Positions 12,250 to 23,743 of a DNA stretch of 64,000 nucleotides are shown here, piece by piece. Location: positions 11,551,001 to 11,615,000 of the forward strand of contig NC_080563.1 in assembly GCF_030253575.1 (NCBI RefSeq), read 5' to 3'. The notes below the pieces were generated by a model, which made no database searches, was not told the origin of the DNA, and saw nothing but the letters and a program-made list of their open reading frames with translations. The translations under genes and the position numbers were made by a program. Numbering within the stretch: the stretch's first letter is position 1; the number at the start of each line of letters is the position of its first letter. The DNA comes from Rhododendron vialii. Taxonomy: Eukaryota; Streptophyta; Magnoliopsida; Ericales; Ericaceae.

Positions 12250-13170
12250 AGGGGAAGAGGAACTTAAACTGACTTTGGATATCGTGATACTAAAAAACTT
12301 GGGCTTACTGAATCTAAGTGAAAAGATAGTCCTGGGCAGAGCTCAATAGAAAAACACAATTCATATAGCCGCCCCCAGTTGATTAAAACATAAGGCTCGA
12401 TTTGATTTGCTTCGATTTATAGCCCACGGTCGTGAACGGTGTACTCAATACCATATTTTTTTTGTTATCAATGACATAACAGCTATCCCTGTATTCAAAC
12501 GAGATAGGACTAATCCATCATAATTTAATGGGGTAATTTTTTAACTAAATAGAATTCTCAGTATAATAATTACTACTAGCAAAAAAAAAAAATCCATGGG
12601 GTCAGCCGTCCCCGCCCTTTTCCAAGTTGCGTTGCCAGTGGGCATATACTATACAGAAAGTCTGTGGACATAACAAAATTGTGCACGGATTATGCATAGT
12701 TTGCGTTGTGGGGCTCATTAAAGGTCCCACACAAATGATTTAAGTCATTCATTATGTTTAAAATATTTTTCCAAGGGCCTGTGCCGGTAGCAAGGTTCCA
12801 TACTATATCTCATTTCGTGCCGCGTTTTTTACAATTCACAATATTAAACTTAATTTAGGCAAATTAACGTTTCTTAATTTCAAGTATTAGATAGTTGAAA
12901 ACTGAAATGGTCGTCGTTTTTAATTTTTCTATTCTTTATAATGGTTACTAGCTACTCCGTATTATGCAGTACCGTGGAAGCTAAGCTTTCTTTTATTGAT
13001 GGAAAACTGTATAATTAGCATTTTTTTAATTATAAATGGAACTTCTTTGGAGAACCTGTTTTTCTTTTATGATTCACTTTTTATATTTTGATCTATATGT
13101 GATCATTAGTTTTTTTTTTTAATTTTATTCAGCATATGGCATTTCTTTGGAGGTTTGATTTTGCTTAGCC
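12250..13170. repeat. Duplicated upstream segment (paralog of 17780-18329 and 24485-24630)
   Basis: 12250-12590 aligns with 17780-18329 plus 23671-23690 (shared phrases CTGACTTTGGATA, AGAGCTCAATA, CACGGTCGTGAACG, AATAATTACTAC). 12598-12890 aligns with 24485-24615 (GTCAGCCGTCCCC, TTCACAATATTAAACTT). 12800-13010 also aligns with 17110-17340 (GGTCGTCGTTTT, GGAAGCTAAGCTTTC). The segment carries no gene. It preserves the unoccupied site of the large LTR at 18330 (ATTAC at 12569-12573). Confidence 0.7.
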
Positions 13171-14543
13171 TTGACTGCTGGGATTCAAGACGATTGAACT
13201 ACATGTTCAAACTCTCAGGATTTCGATTGCTACGAATGACAAAATACAAAATAGAGAAAGTGAGGGAGAGAGAGAGAAAAATAAAACACACAGACATACA
13301 AAGTTCGACAATTGCCTACTCTTCAAGAGCCACACGAGTTCACTTGAATCAATGGAGAAAACTCTCAAAGTTTCTCTACACAAGTATAGCTAGCAGCGTT
13401 TTCTCTCAAAGAATAGGATATTCTGAAAGTTCTAGCCCTACAAAATAGATTCAAGGCCTTAAATACGTACGCGTCTTTCTCGCTCCCGACTGTTCCGTAT
13501 GGAATAATATTCAGAGCCTCCTTATTTCTTACTTCGGCCAAAACTATCCGGACGGCACTCAATTCCCTCCGGACGGGACTTTCAGCAATCTTGGGAAAAC
13601 TCAGATCTTCACACAGCCCAACATTGACATATTCAATTCTTCAAGTTCAAAAATTTTAGTTTCGTTTTCTCTTTAATTTGAACAAGTTTATTAGCACCTG
13701 TGCACAAGACATGATACTGTAAATTGGTTGTGGATATTAATTACGGTTATAAACTTATTTTCCACCTTTGCTTTGTGGGTTTTCTCTTCTTTATTTTCCC
13801 TATTCCTAAACTTCAGTTTTGGTATTAGTTCTGTCTTCTCTATATTTCTGTTATATTCACGGGAAGCCTTTTTCATTGTTAATTCTCCTCGGAGAGAAAA
13901 ATTTAAAAATTAAAAATTACAACCAAAATAATAATAAAAAGTTCATTAAGGACGAAAAAAATACCAAATAATTATTTTTTGTCTTTAATTAGTTCGTTTG
14001 TCCTATATGAATTTCAACTTTGGTCTGCTATGTTATATTTTTTTGGTTCCTCTCCTCGAGACAAATGATTTATTCTAAAAATTATGACGACACACTATAT
14101 AATTAAATTGATGGGAAAATTGAATTCAACCAAAAAAATAGCAAAGCAAGAACTTAGGAAGAACCCTAGGTCTCTTGTGCATGGTGGACTATGGTAAACA
14201 AGTGAACTTCTTCTTCTTTTTTTTGTCAGCAAAATTTTTTATTAGAAACTCGACAAAGGATATATCGAGGTAGACCAACTCTAGTGAATCATAGAGACGA
14301 TCCAAAGAAAGAGAAAAACAAGAAATGATACATCCAAGTGAAGAAAGAGAAAAACAAGTGAACTTCTTTTATATTCCTCAATTATAAAACACACCAAACC
14401 AAACCAAACGATACAAACTTTATTTTCTGCTAAAAAAGAGAATATAAGATCAGGAATAAAAAAGTCAATGGTGAAGAAGAACCACATGAATAGACTGCAC
14501 CATGAGAAAAACAAAGTGACAATTATTAGAAAGGTGGCCAAAA
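13171..14543. other. Spacer and 3' flank of phytocyanin copy C
   Basis: 13740-14543 is homologous to the 3' flanks of copies A and B (GTGGGTTTTCTCTTCTTTA, AGGAAGAACC...TCTCTTGTG). It is interrupted near 14214-14345 by a poly-T-headed insert (GTCAGCAAAATTTTTTATTAG) that looks like another LINE 3' end in minus orientation. 13171-13740 has no recognisable gene; the 97-codon open frame at 13155-13448 lacks any domain. Confidence 0.5.
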
Positions 14544-14663
14544 TTAAGCCATAATCATCATGAGGATGCTGAAAACTCCAACAAACCAAGCATATATAGC
14601 ACTTCGAGAAAGCAATCCCAGTAGCTGCCGACGGAGGAGGTGCCGTCGCATCTCACCAGAGCT

Positions 14664-14764
14664 GGGCGAAGGTACCGGAGATGCCTTCGCCGAAGATACC
14701 TTACCAGCGCTGGGCGAAGGTACCGGAGATGCCTTCGCCGGAGATGGGCGAAGGTGCCGGAGAT
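14664..14764. repeat. Short tandem repeat in linker of copy C
   Basis: The phrase GGGCGAAGGTACCGGAGAT starts at 14664 and 14712 (48-base period), and a third, slightly changed copy starts at 14746. The 48-base period equals 16 codons, so the expansion began in frame. It duplicates a stop codon context (TGG TAA / TGG TGA on the minus strand). Copies A and B lack it. Confidence 0.8.
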
Positions 14765-15363
14765 GGGACTGGACTCAGCTCAGGAAAAACAGTGACAACT
14801 AGCTTCATTCCTCGCGTGCAATGGTTGGGAAAACCACATATGTACCAATGTTTCCCTGGTGTTGCCAGCACAATTCCGTCATGGCCGGAAGTCAGAGGTA
14901 CGGCCCCGGTCGGTACCGTACACGCCAGGAAGTCTGTCCCGTTGACCTTGAACACATTGTGAGATCCTTGTTTGTAGTTGACAACTGGGCCAACAAATGT
15001 TAGTTAGGAAGTAATCAGGGCAACAACTTAAAACCAAAATCATACTATAGCCATAACAATTACTTACCCAAAAAAAAAAAAAAAAACTTTTAAAAAAAAA
15101 CAAAAAGAACAGGCCCAGAAAGTTTTAAGAAAAGTATTTGGAGTCATGTGCCGGTAATTAACCAGCATAGCATGATCAGTAGTTGATTCAGAAATTTAAA
15201 CTAGAGGGAGCATTTATTAGTCATAATTTTGAAAATCTTTTTGTATAATCAAGCTCGATGTTATTTTCAGACCATGCTTCTAACTTTTAAAGATGGTTTG
15301 ATGTCTAAATTTAAAGGCCTAAATTTAAACGAAACAAATGCATTAATTAACGGGAATGACTTC

Positions 15364-15659
15364 GGTGTCCCCGGTCATTTTGGGGACACCGTAACTTTTG
15401 ACATAACAAAACCACTATGAGCATAACCAAAATCTATTATGAGTATAACTAAAACCATTATAAGCATAACAGAACCATAACAAGGCATAACTTGATTGTT
15501 ATGCCTTGGTTGGGTTTGGTTATGCCTTGATTGGTTTTTTGAATATTCCTTGGTTATGCTTTATTTGGGTTCTGTTATGCTTGTAATTGGTTTTAGTTAT
15601 GCTCATAATGGCGAAGTTATGCCAAAAATTACGGTGTCCCCAAAATGACCGGGGACACC
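15364..15659. mobile_element. Foldback MITE with hairpin termini
   Basis: Left end GGTGTCCCCGGTCATTTTGG and onward through GGGACACCGTAA is repeated inverted at the right end without mismatch over about 31 bases, and the arms continue to pair imperfectly (CATAAC motifs) to the centre. Each terminal repeat is itself a small palindrome (GGTGTCCCC ... GGGGACACC). No exact target duplication is visible. It lies in the intron of the dead copy C. Confidence 0.75.
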
Positions 15660-16287
15660 ATAGCAACATATATAGGAAATAAATCGTATGAAATTAAAAC
15701 CCTGCCAATTAAATTAGGAATAAAAAATTGTGTTTGTCGAACATATTTGAAAATTATATCATGTCAATCAGAATAAGAGAGAATGATTAAAAAAAAAATT
15801 CAGAATGAGAGAGAGGAGAGATGTTTTCCGAAGAGAGATAATAGTGAAGCAAATCGATTTACGGGTACTTTTGAGGCTTATGAGAGTGGATTACTATTAT
15901 TTTGGTAACGTACGTTCTCCTACCAAGGGTAACTAGTGCAGTTCTTTAGGGAGGAAAATGTAAGATATTCTAAATCCTATGGTTCAAGTACGAAAATAAA
16001 AAAATACAGGGGGCTCATGACCTCATGGAGCCAAGATGGATCCGCTCCCCAATTTGTTTGGTTGTCGGTTTTGAATAGAGGTACATTTTATACATCCAAA
16101 AATTTAAAAATAAGTAAAAAAATTCACCAATTATGAAAAAACACATGTGACGAAATAGACAAATTTTTTGGAGAGAATATTTCTAAGAGGGGGAACCAAA
16201 TAGAGTGGTGTGCGTATTTTGCAGAAAACATGTTGAGAATCGGGTAGCTAGTAAATATTCATTGCGAATGAAGCACGCACTTATCTA

Positions 16288-16523
16288 CTCCCTCCGTCCC
16301 ATATTATTTGGACTTTTTCGATATTTGTGTCAGTTTTCAATCGTTTGTATCTTCCAATATGAATCTCTAACAATATACAATATGGATCTTGTTTGATAGT
16401 TCTCGATTAGATCTATAATACAAAGTTTTCAAAATTATAAAAAATATCATAAATTGAGAGATATAAGAGTTTAAAGAACGGCTCGAATATCGAAAAATAC
16501 CAAATATTTTGGGACGGAGGGAG
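16288..16523. mobile_element. Stowaway MITE (Tc1/mariner type)
   Basis: Both ends carry CTCCCTCCGTCCC in inverted orientation, continuing into an imperfect foldback. It is flanked by TA on each side (16286-16287 and 16524-16525). The 236-base length and TA target site are typical of Stowaway. It lies in the intron of copy C. Confidence 0.88.
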
Positions 16524-16928
16524 TATTATCTTAAATAGATCAACACCATTTCAACTAAGAAAAATCAAAGTAATGTTCACCATCTTTAACAGAGGGTGAA
16601 CAAAGTTAAATGCTAGTATTAAATACCGTGCTATACAAAATGGGGGGCTTCGCAGCTAGCCAAGTACAAGGGGTTGATAACGTATCGAGTTTATCGCCGA
16701 CGAAAAACGTTTACCCAGCAGCCCATTCTAAGTAACTAACATTAAGAGCCCATCCCGCGGAATCCCCAACAGTCCACTCTGTTGCCGAAGTTGAGGGAAA
16801 AGCAACTGCAAAAATAGCCATAGCAACCAAGATCTTCCAAGAGGCCATTGTGAGAGGATCTCTTTAGGCTACTTTTTTTTTTCTTTTTTTCTTTTTCCCT
16901 TCTAATAAGGTATTTAGATTTGGGTGGC

Positions 16929-16935
16929 ATTTATA
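16929..16935 (-). promoter_or_regulatory. TATA box of phytocyanin pseudogene C
   Basis: TATAAAT on the minus strand about 83 bases before the former ATG at 16848. The promoter-proximal sequence (TTTTTAGTCTTGGCAGTGGAG) is nearly the same as upstream of copy B. Confidence 0.5.
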
Positions 16936-17099
16936 AGGGTTTTTAGTCTTGGCAGTGGAGAATTAATTAGCTGGCTAACTAAGGGCGACGCGTCGATCCG
17001 GCCGGCGAGTCTTTTAGTTCCAAAGTTTACAAGGCGTTGTAATCAAATACTTGTGATGGTGAGAAATCAGCTAATAGTTTCTATCAGATAGATTTACCA

Positions 17100-18329
17100 A
17101 ACAACTTTGGCATTACATCTTATTTTGTATACAGTATCTAATTGAATTTTAGCGCGCTTTTTACGGTTCATAAAATTAGTTACCGACCAGGTAAATCAAC
17201 TAATAGATATTAGTTAACGACTGTGCTTTTCAACTTGATATGGTCGTCGTTTTAGTTTTAGTTTTAGTTTGCTCTTCATAGCAATTATTAAGTACTAGTA
17301 CTGTGGAAGCTAAGCTTTCTTTTATTGATGGAAAACGTTAAGTTGGTATTTCTTCGTATAATAAGCTAATTAAAAAGTTGGAAATTGACAAATTCAATAT
17401 CTAAGCATGTTGGAAACGTTCAACGTTCAACGTCGGTGAGAGCAGTGGCGGAGCCGCCTAGAGGGAGGGGTGGGATAAATGACACGCCCCCACTTTCAAT
17501 CAGGGAAATCTTTTTAAACACTGACGTGATTTGATTAAAGTATTTATTCTTGTGCCAACAACTTAAATTTTGTACAACTAATTAAAAACTGGAACTTAGA
17601 AAATGTTTGGTTCGGATAAGAAAAATAAAATCTTAAATCACACGAAGAATAAATAAATCTTAATAGAATTGGTTCAAGCCTTTTTCTTTTTTCACAAAAA
17701 ATAATTAATTAAATCACACGACACAGTCTAATTATATGACTTCACACTTAATTTTCTTCTTCACATCTTTATGCAGAAGGGTTAAGAGGAAGATGTAAAC
17801 TGACTTTGGATACCATGATACGAAAAGATTTAGGCAAACTAAATCTAAGTAATTAAAGAGATAGCCCTGTTAGATAGAGCTCAATAAAAAAATAGAATTC
17901 ATGTAGGTGACCCCAATTAATTGGGACATAAGACTCTGTTTGATTTGGTTTGGTTTGTAGCTCACGGTCGTGAACGATGTACTCAATGCCATAATTTTTT
18001 TTCCGACAACAAAGGAGGTATCCCGACGGTGGTGCTACCCAGCTGTTTGGTTTCACCACTCCCCCCAAAGTAACTCTTAATCTCACCGTTTGTCTTGGCG
18101 ATCAATAGTCCAGATTTAAAAAAAAAACTCTTTCCTTGAAGAGTCTTTTAAAATCCGGACCATCCAAAACAATTTTGGATGGTGAGATTTAGAGCGGGGG
18201 ATGGAGTGGTGAAACAGAGCTATGGAGATAAACTTTCTGGTATCCCCACTTTCAAATAAGATGAGACTAATCCCCCATAATTTAATGGGTCATTTTTTAA
18301 CCAATTAGAATTCACAGTACAATAATTAC
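17100..18329. repeat. Duplicated distal upstream segment of copy C
   Basis: 17110-17340 matches 12800-13010 and 17780-18329 matches 12250-12573, in changed order, so the upstream sequence was duplicated more than once. 17350-17780 shows no gene. Compared with the copy near B, about 200 extra bases lie at 18010-18240 and are described as a MITE. Confidence 0.6.
18041..18221. mobile_element. Probable MITE, family unassigned
   Basis: The left end AGCTGTTTGGTTTCACCACT is mirrored by AGCTCTGTTTCACCACTCC on the complement of the right end, and GGATGGTCCGGATTTTA-type arms pair near the centre. The stretch is absent from the paralogous sequence at 12470-12500. An exact target duplication is not visible. 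Confidence 0.5.
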
Positions 18330-19384
18330 TGTAACGACCCTGATTTTCGGTAAATAAAAATTTCGTTAAATATTTAAATTTTATTTTAATTACTCTGATT
18401 TGCTTTTAAATTTTCTTTTTAATTTCTAATAATCCGTCATAATTAGATTTGAGACTTATAAAATTTTATCTTTTCGCACCGAACAATTTAGTCATTTTCT
18501 AAAGACACTATGTTTATAAAAGCACTTGTATATATATTTTTCTAACGAGTTAAATAAAATCTTTAAATTACATTTCTTGGCTAGAAATCCTACATGGAAA
18601 ATAGAATTAGTTTCCAACCGATTAGTTAGAGAAACCGAATTACCACTTCACCTAGTTACAATCTCCTAACTCTAGATGGACCTTTTTGACCGTTTTTGAG
18701 CCTTGTGAACACTTCCAAACCCTAATTGAACATTTTGAACCAAATGATGTAATTATTGCACTTTCATGACTAGTCAATTTTTAACTTTATTCCTCATCAT
18801 TATATTTTCCTAGTGTATCTTTTCTCTTTACCCATTGAACGATAGTTGTTAGGAAAATTCTTACGCTTTGGGTAATAGGTTTTGTTCCCAATCATTTAGT
18901 TAGGCAAACCTAAGTACCAATTAACTTAGTTACCTTTCCCTAGCATTTAAAAATCATTGGACAAAGATAGTAATCATGACACTACCAAAAATAGCATTCA
19001 TAACCTACTTTAATCATGACTATTTGATCATAGACTTACTTTCTAGAAAACTATTAACTATTGGACCATATGATTACCTTTGGAAGCTTAACCTTTAATC
19101 ATGACCTACCTTAGCCTTATAAGCCTACATAGACCTAACCATATCTAGTCACATCAAGACCTTACTTCTCATTATTATTCTTTTAACCATTGGATAATAA
19201 TTGTTAGGGAAATTTTTATCCCTTGGACAATAAACATTAGAAATTGCCAATGAATGTATTGACTTGACAAGACAATTCATACCAAATGTAGTCATCATTT
19301 AGCTTCCAAAAGAAGTAACCTTAGCCATGTCATGCATGCAAACCTAAAATTATAGCCTTAAGCCTAATTATTATAGGGTTACTT

Positions 19385-19421
<37 letters not shown>
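19385..19421. repeat. (TA)n microsatellite in outer LTR
   Basis: A run of TA dinucleotides with one interruption, followed by a GA-rich tract (19438-19510) of GAGAGAGG-like units. Confidence 0.85.
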
Positions 19422-19939
19422 GTATGTACCTAGTACAAGAGGAGAGAGAGAGGGGGGAGAGGGAGAGAAGCCGAGAGGGAGAGGGAGGCCGAGAGTGAGA
19501 GGGAGAGGTGCAGTGTGTGCATGTGTTTTGGATACTTGCACAAGCTACCCATTAGCCATAAGCCTATTTCCTATTTGCCAACCCATTTCTAGTCAAATTG
19601 TAGCATAGAATCCTAGCCTTTAATCATCCTAGACCTAGCTCTTAATAACCTAGATTTTGACTACAAAACCTAGACTAGGATTGACCATATATGGAAGGCT
19701 ATACTTTAGCCTAATCAAACCCTACCCTAGACTTATAAGACCTAGGCTATAATCACCTAGATTCACCTAGAAAGCCTAAGATCCTAGTTAGTTTATAGCC
19801 TTAAGCCTAAAAGGATTGGACAAGACAAGTCAGGAAAGGTTTTCAAGCATGATTTGACAAGTCTATGAAGCAAAATCATGGAAGAAAAAGAGAGAGAGGG
19901 AGGCCGGCCATGGGGGAGAGAGGAGGAGCCAAATTTTGC

Positions 19940-19948
19940 TATAAATAG
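19940..19948 (+). promoter_or_regulatory. Putative LTR promoter TATA box
   Basis: TATAAATAG in a C-rich downstream context (CACCCCTCACTCACC), a strong plant core promoter. Position ~1.6 kb into the outer LTR and plus orientation fit the U3/R border of a long gypsy LTR. Confidence 0.55.
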
Positions 19949-20903
19949 CACCCCTCACTCACCATTCAACTCACACCTTCCAATCCTCTAACTTCTCTCT
20001 AGAAAATCCTTAAAACCTTACTTTGTTCTTCTTGATCTTGAGTGTTCTTGAGCTCTTCTTGTGTTTTTCAAGAAACTCAACCTAAACCCCTCTTTCGATC
20101 CATAAAGTTTAATAGTTTTAGTCAAAAAGAAGTTTCGAGAGAAACCTTTCTTTTTCGAAGCTTTTGGAAGCATACGTAGGAAGTTACTCTGCCCGATCGT
20201 CAACTTACTTTTCGTAGTCGTCACTACCGCCAAGAAGAAATGTAGAATTCCTTGTCCACTAAACTCATCATATAACGTAGAACCGTATGTTGGAAGTATA
20301 AGTAAATTTTCCGTATATAAAGTTATCTATCACCTATAGATTTGAAATGCATGATAGTTAATAACTTATTTTCGCTAATGGAAGTATGAACATGTTGAAA
20401 TAATTGACTTTTACTCCAATAAACATGTGTTATTTTGAATTTCCCACAAAAGAAGAAAGAACGGTTTTTCAAAAGATAAGACTTTATCGTTGATAGAAGT
20501 ATTCGTATTTTGATCTTTAGGATGGTTATGAGCATGTATTATGAATTGTTTATATTACTTGTCTTGTTGTAAAGCATAAATGATTTTCACTCCAAAGTCG
20601 TCCGTACATGTGGCGTTATGCTTTAAGTGGTGATTTAAGCATGATTAGTAACATAGAGTTAGATAATCTTACTAGTTTAGTTTCAAGATTACAATAAATG
20701 ATTTATGTTTACTTTCGTGAAAAGTCCTACGGCGGAGTCTATGTATAAAAACATGACATGAAAATCGAGAAAGTTGGAAACATGACACCTAGGGTGTGGT
20801 TAATGAAAATGCGTGTTTTGAAAAGGAGAAATGTTTTGGAAACCACAATGTGGCCGGACATGGTAACCCATTGTGTGGTGTGTGTGTGTGTTTGGGTGTT
20901 CCA

Positions 20904-21103
20904 ATCGCAACCCGGCGTGACGGAACCATTGTGAGGATACTCGGGAGACCGGCGCGGCGGAACCGAGATTGGGTGTGTAGCTTGGTTATCCGCGAAGATG
21001 AGCCAATGCAAGATTTGTGTGCTAATGGGAACCCGGCGCGGGAAACCATTGTGAGGATACTCGGGAGACTGGCATGGCGGAATCGAGGTTGGGTGTGTAA
21101 AAT
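20904..21103. repeat. Two-copy direct repeat inside outer LTR
   Basis: The phrase AACCCGGCG...ACCATTGTGAGGATACTCGGGAGAC...GGCGGAA...CGAG(A/G)TTGGGTGTGTA occurs twice, about 115 bases apart. GC content is visibly higher than in the surrounding sequence. Frames crossing it give repeated peptides but no known domain. Confidence 0.75.
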
Positions 21104-21430
21104 AACGATTTTAAAAATGTTGATATGATTATGAATTGTGGAAAATGGTGACACGGTATACGAGGAATCGCGTAGGAAAAACTCGAAAAATCATGGACAA
21201 CAACGTTAGTTTGGACAATAAATATGGATGTGTCATTATTAACTGTTTATCAAATATGTATGAACCATGTGAAAATCATTGAATTTATGATCGTTTGTTC
21301 GTAAGTTAGAGGTTAATGGGTACAGGTTACTCTATTGAGCTTTTGTAGCTCACGGTGTTACCTTTTGGTGACCTTGACATATTATATTGATGGCGATACT
21401 GGTATAATGTGTCAGATCTTATAGACGAAC

Positions 21431-23464
21431 TGTGACGTCCCACTTTTTCAGTAAAAAAATAATAATAATAATATTTTTGACGCAAATAATTAAATCTTTT
21501 ATTTTTCTTTTCAAACTTTTTGCTAAAAAAAAAAATATACGATGGGCTGCTTATTTTTGGCATCAGTTACACGTATCGCTTAAAATGCTAAGTTTGGTTA
21601 AACTCGGAATGGGTCCCCGCAAGTGATTAGTTAACGTAAAGAATAATGTTGGGTAGATTGTGTAATTAGACTAGATAAGTTTTTAATTTTGAACGTGGAT
21701 AGTTTATTAGGATGAGGAAACATACGGAGAACTAGGGTATATTATTTCTACATTAATAGAAAGACCTAGGGCTTGGAGAGAACGTGTGCGGCAGAGAGAG
21801 AGAGAGAGGGGCTGATCAGGAGGAACAAGAGAAGTTGGGTTAGTGTTCGTCTTTTTACTTCCTTCTTCGTAATATATGCTCTCAATACAAAATCTACTAT
21901 TATATATAGCATGTGTACATGTGTTGGCTGTGTGTGCCGTGGGTTTAATGGTTAGTTGTGGTGGCGTGATAGGTTCTGTTCATGGCTGGGTGCATGTATG
22001 TATATTATATAAGTAACCAGCACATATGCATATAGCTATAGTTATTGTAGTAGTAATTAAATGATAACTAATCTAGTAGTTCTTCATTTTATTGATTTCC
22101 GTATATGTGCACTTCTGTTTTTCAGACTAGAAGAGTATCCAAGCATTTCACTTTTGTGATCTAACTTTTCGATTGAGGTGAGTGGTTAAGCATGTGATCC
22201 CTTCCTTTGGAATCCTTTTGAGCCTATCTATTCTTGACAATTCGGTATTTGTTGTAATCCGATAAATATTAATCTTGTTCTTTGCTCTCATAATTATTGA
22301 CAATTGACGTACCCTTTGGCATACAAGGTTATTTGATAATATTTGTGATTGATCGAATGCCCTTACTTTTATTGTCGCTGATTCGTTGACTTCTTCATAT
22401 TATTGTGACTCTGCAACGGCACGGAGAATAATCCTGGTGCAGGTGCCTCCGGCTCGCCGTTGTTCTATTTGTGTTTGGGACCATAGACTATGTTGATATT
22501 TATTAAAGTCCAAGGAAAAGACCCGTGAGATATCGTGGTGACTTTGGCCGCTAGGGAAAAGACTTGTGAAATACCCTGTGACTCTAGTGCTCGACGGATA
22601 GGGAAAAGACTTGTGAAATACCCTGTGACCCTATTCCGGATCGGCTTAGGGAAAAGGTCCCAGGCGCCATCCTGTGGTGACTCTAAGTACGGTGTTGGAT
22701 CCAACGGGCAAAGCCCTGAGAAAATATTTGGCATTTGGAAATTAGTAATTATGGTTCTCACTTTGGTTCATACTTCTGTTATCGTTGTTCGTCGTTCGGA
22801 TATTATTGGATTCATTGTTTGGTATAATTATTGTGGTGATTCGATTATTGTTGTTGCTATTCGTTAATCCGTTATTCATCTTGTGGATACTATTTGTTGA
22901 GTTGTTGATCTCTTTGTTCAATATTCGGTTTGTTGATAGTATTCGTTGAACCATCGATCTCTATTATTAATTTGAAACCATTTCTTTGAAGCCCACAATA
23001 ATCTTTTGTTGATAGTATGCCACTTTGTATTACCCTTAGCATGCTTAACTACTCACTGAGCTCGTCAGCTGACGGATTTATTCTATATTATTTTTCAGGT
23101 TAGTTCATGGAGCATTATAGTGGACTCTGCGGCGTTGTCGGGACCTTGTGATTGGACCTCTAGGACGTCTGCATTTTTATTTCTTTTCTATTGTCAAAAG
23201 TTTCCGCACTTTTATTTATTAGCTTCCGCACTTTTATTAATTGGCAGTTCATTATGGAGTTGGAGATTGAAAGATATGAGTTATTGTGTCATTTGCTTAA
23301 GAAAAATATTGATTTTGGGTTTGCACATTTTGCTTTAATAAAATATCCAGTTTTTACTTTATTTGGTTTAAGTTGCTAAAACTATTTTTTTTTAATTAGG
23401 CTTCGTGTCTCATGATTGCTTCATGGTACACGGCCGGTCATGCTCCCGAATTTGGGGCGTGACA
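21431..23464 (+). mobile_element. Second solo LTR nested in the first
   Basis: Starts TGTGACGTCCCAC and ends GGGGCGTGACA (TG...CA). It is flanked by CGAAC at 21426-21430 and 23465-23469, a 5-bp target duplication. Removing it and one CGAAC restores a continuous outer LTR (ATAGACGAAC|AGGGTGAACT). Length 2034 bases, no coding region. Near its end it carries CTCACTGAGCTCGTCAGCTG, resembling the GAGCTTTTGTAGCTCAC phrase at the equivalent place in the outer LTR, so both probably belong to related lineages. Confidence 0.82.
22517..22690. repeat. Tandem repeat array in inner LTR
   Basis: GGGAAAAGACTTGTGAAATA followed by CCCTGTGAC occurs twice exactly (from about 22553 and 22601), with diverged copies before (GAAAAGACCCGTGAGATATC) and after (GGGAAAAGGTCCCAGGCGCC). 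Spacing is about 50 bases. Confidence 0.8.
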
Positions 23465-23743
23465 CGAACAGGGTGAACTCTACACCTTGGAAGCCTTTGG
23501 AGCTAGCCAGGATAGAGGAACAAGCGGAGCAGTAGATAGAACCCTAGTTCCCCCTTATTTTGTTGAATAAAAGTACTTTTGTTAAAACTATGATGTAATA
23601 ATGAGCCAGACTCTATTTAATTTTTCAATGAAATTGTTTATTTAACGTTTCCAAAATTCGGGACGTTACAATTACTACCAACAATATTACAACTACACCC
23701 AAACACACATTCAAATTCACACCCACCCACCCACACTACACAC

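Larger units (their letters stand above)
14544..16848 (-). pseudogene. Phytocyanin copy C, inactivated
   Basis: Exon 1 homolog 16686-16848 and exon 2 homolog 14984-14544 are clearly related to copies A and B (MASWKILVAM... ; HWYICGFPNHC). Codon 46 in exon 1 is TAA (16711-16713), where A has Lys and B has Gln. The exon 1 donor reads CTCG|ATACG instead of CTCG|GTACG. In exon 2 the frame after the cupredoxin domain runs into TAA at 14701-14703, inside a locally duplicated linker; a Pro/Ser reading (ASPVPSPSSG) typical of the linker lies in another frame, so a shift probably preceded it. Two extra bases near 14592-14597 then shift the conserved tail. The copper ligands (His, Cys, His, Met) are still encoded in exon 2, so decay is recent. 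The intron contains two MITEs. Confidence 0.88.
18330..23670 (+). mobile_element. Solo LTR of a Ty3/gypsy-type retrotransposon, interrupted
   Basis: Starts TGTAACGACCCTG and ends GGGACGTTACA, so the ends are TG...CA with the inverted heptamer TGTAACG/CGTTACA. It is flanked by ATTAC on both sides (18325-18329 and 23671-23675). The paralogous region has a single ATTAC at 12569-12573 with matching sequence on both sides, an empty site. After removing the inner element (21431-23464 plus one CGAAC) about 3.3 kb remain with no gag-pol coding. A TATA box and the phrase GAGCTTTTGTAGCTCAC suit the long LTRs of Tekay/Del-like chromoviruses; that family assignment is inference. Orientation follows the TATA box. 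Confidence 0.8.

Noticed and set aside
20739-21154. Open frames of 90-121 codons on both strands with repeated peptides
   Set aside because: They arise from the two-copy direct repeat inside the outer LTR, lack any domain and overlap each other.
18330-23670. Interpretation as a full-length non-autonomous retrotransposon with two LTRs
   Set aside because: No long direct repeat is seen between its two ends, and the nested 21431-23464 block has its own ends and target duplication.
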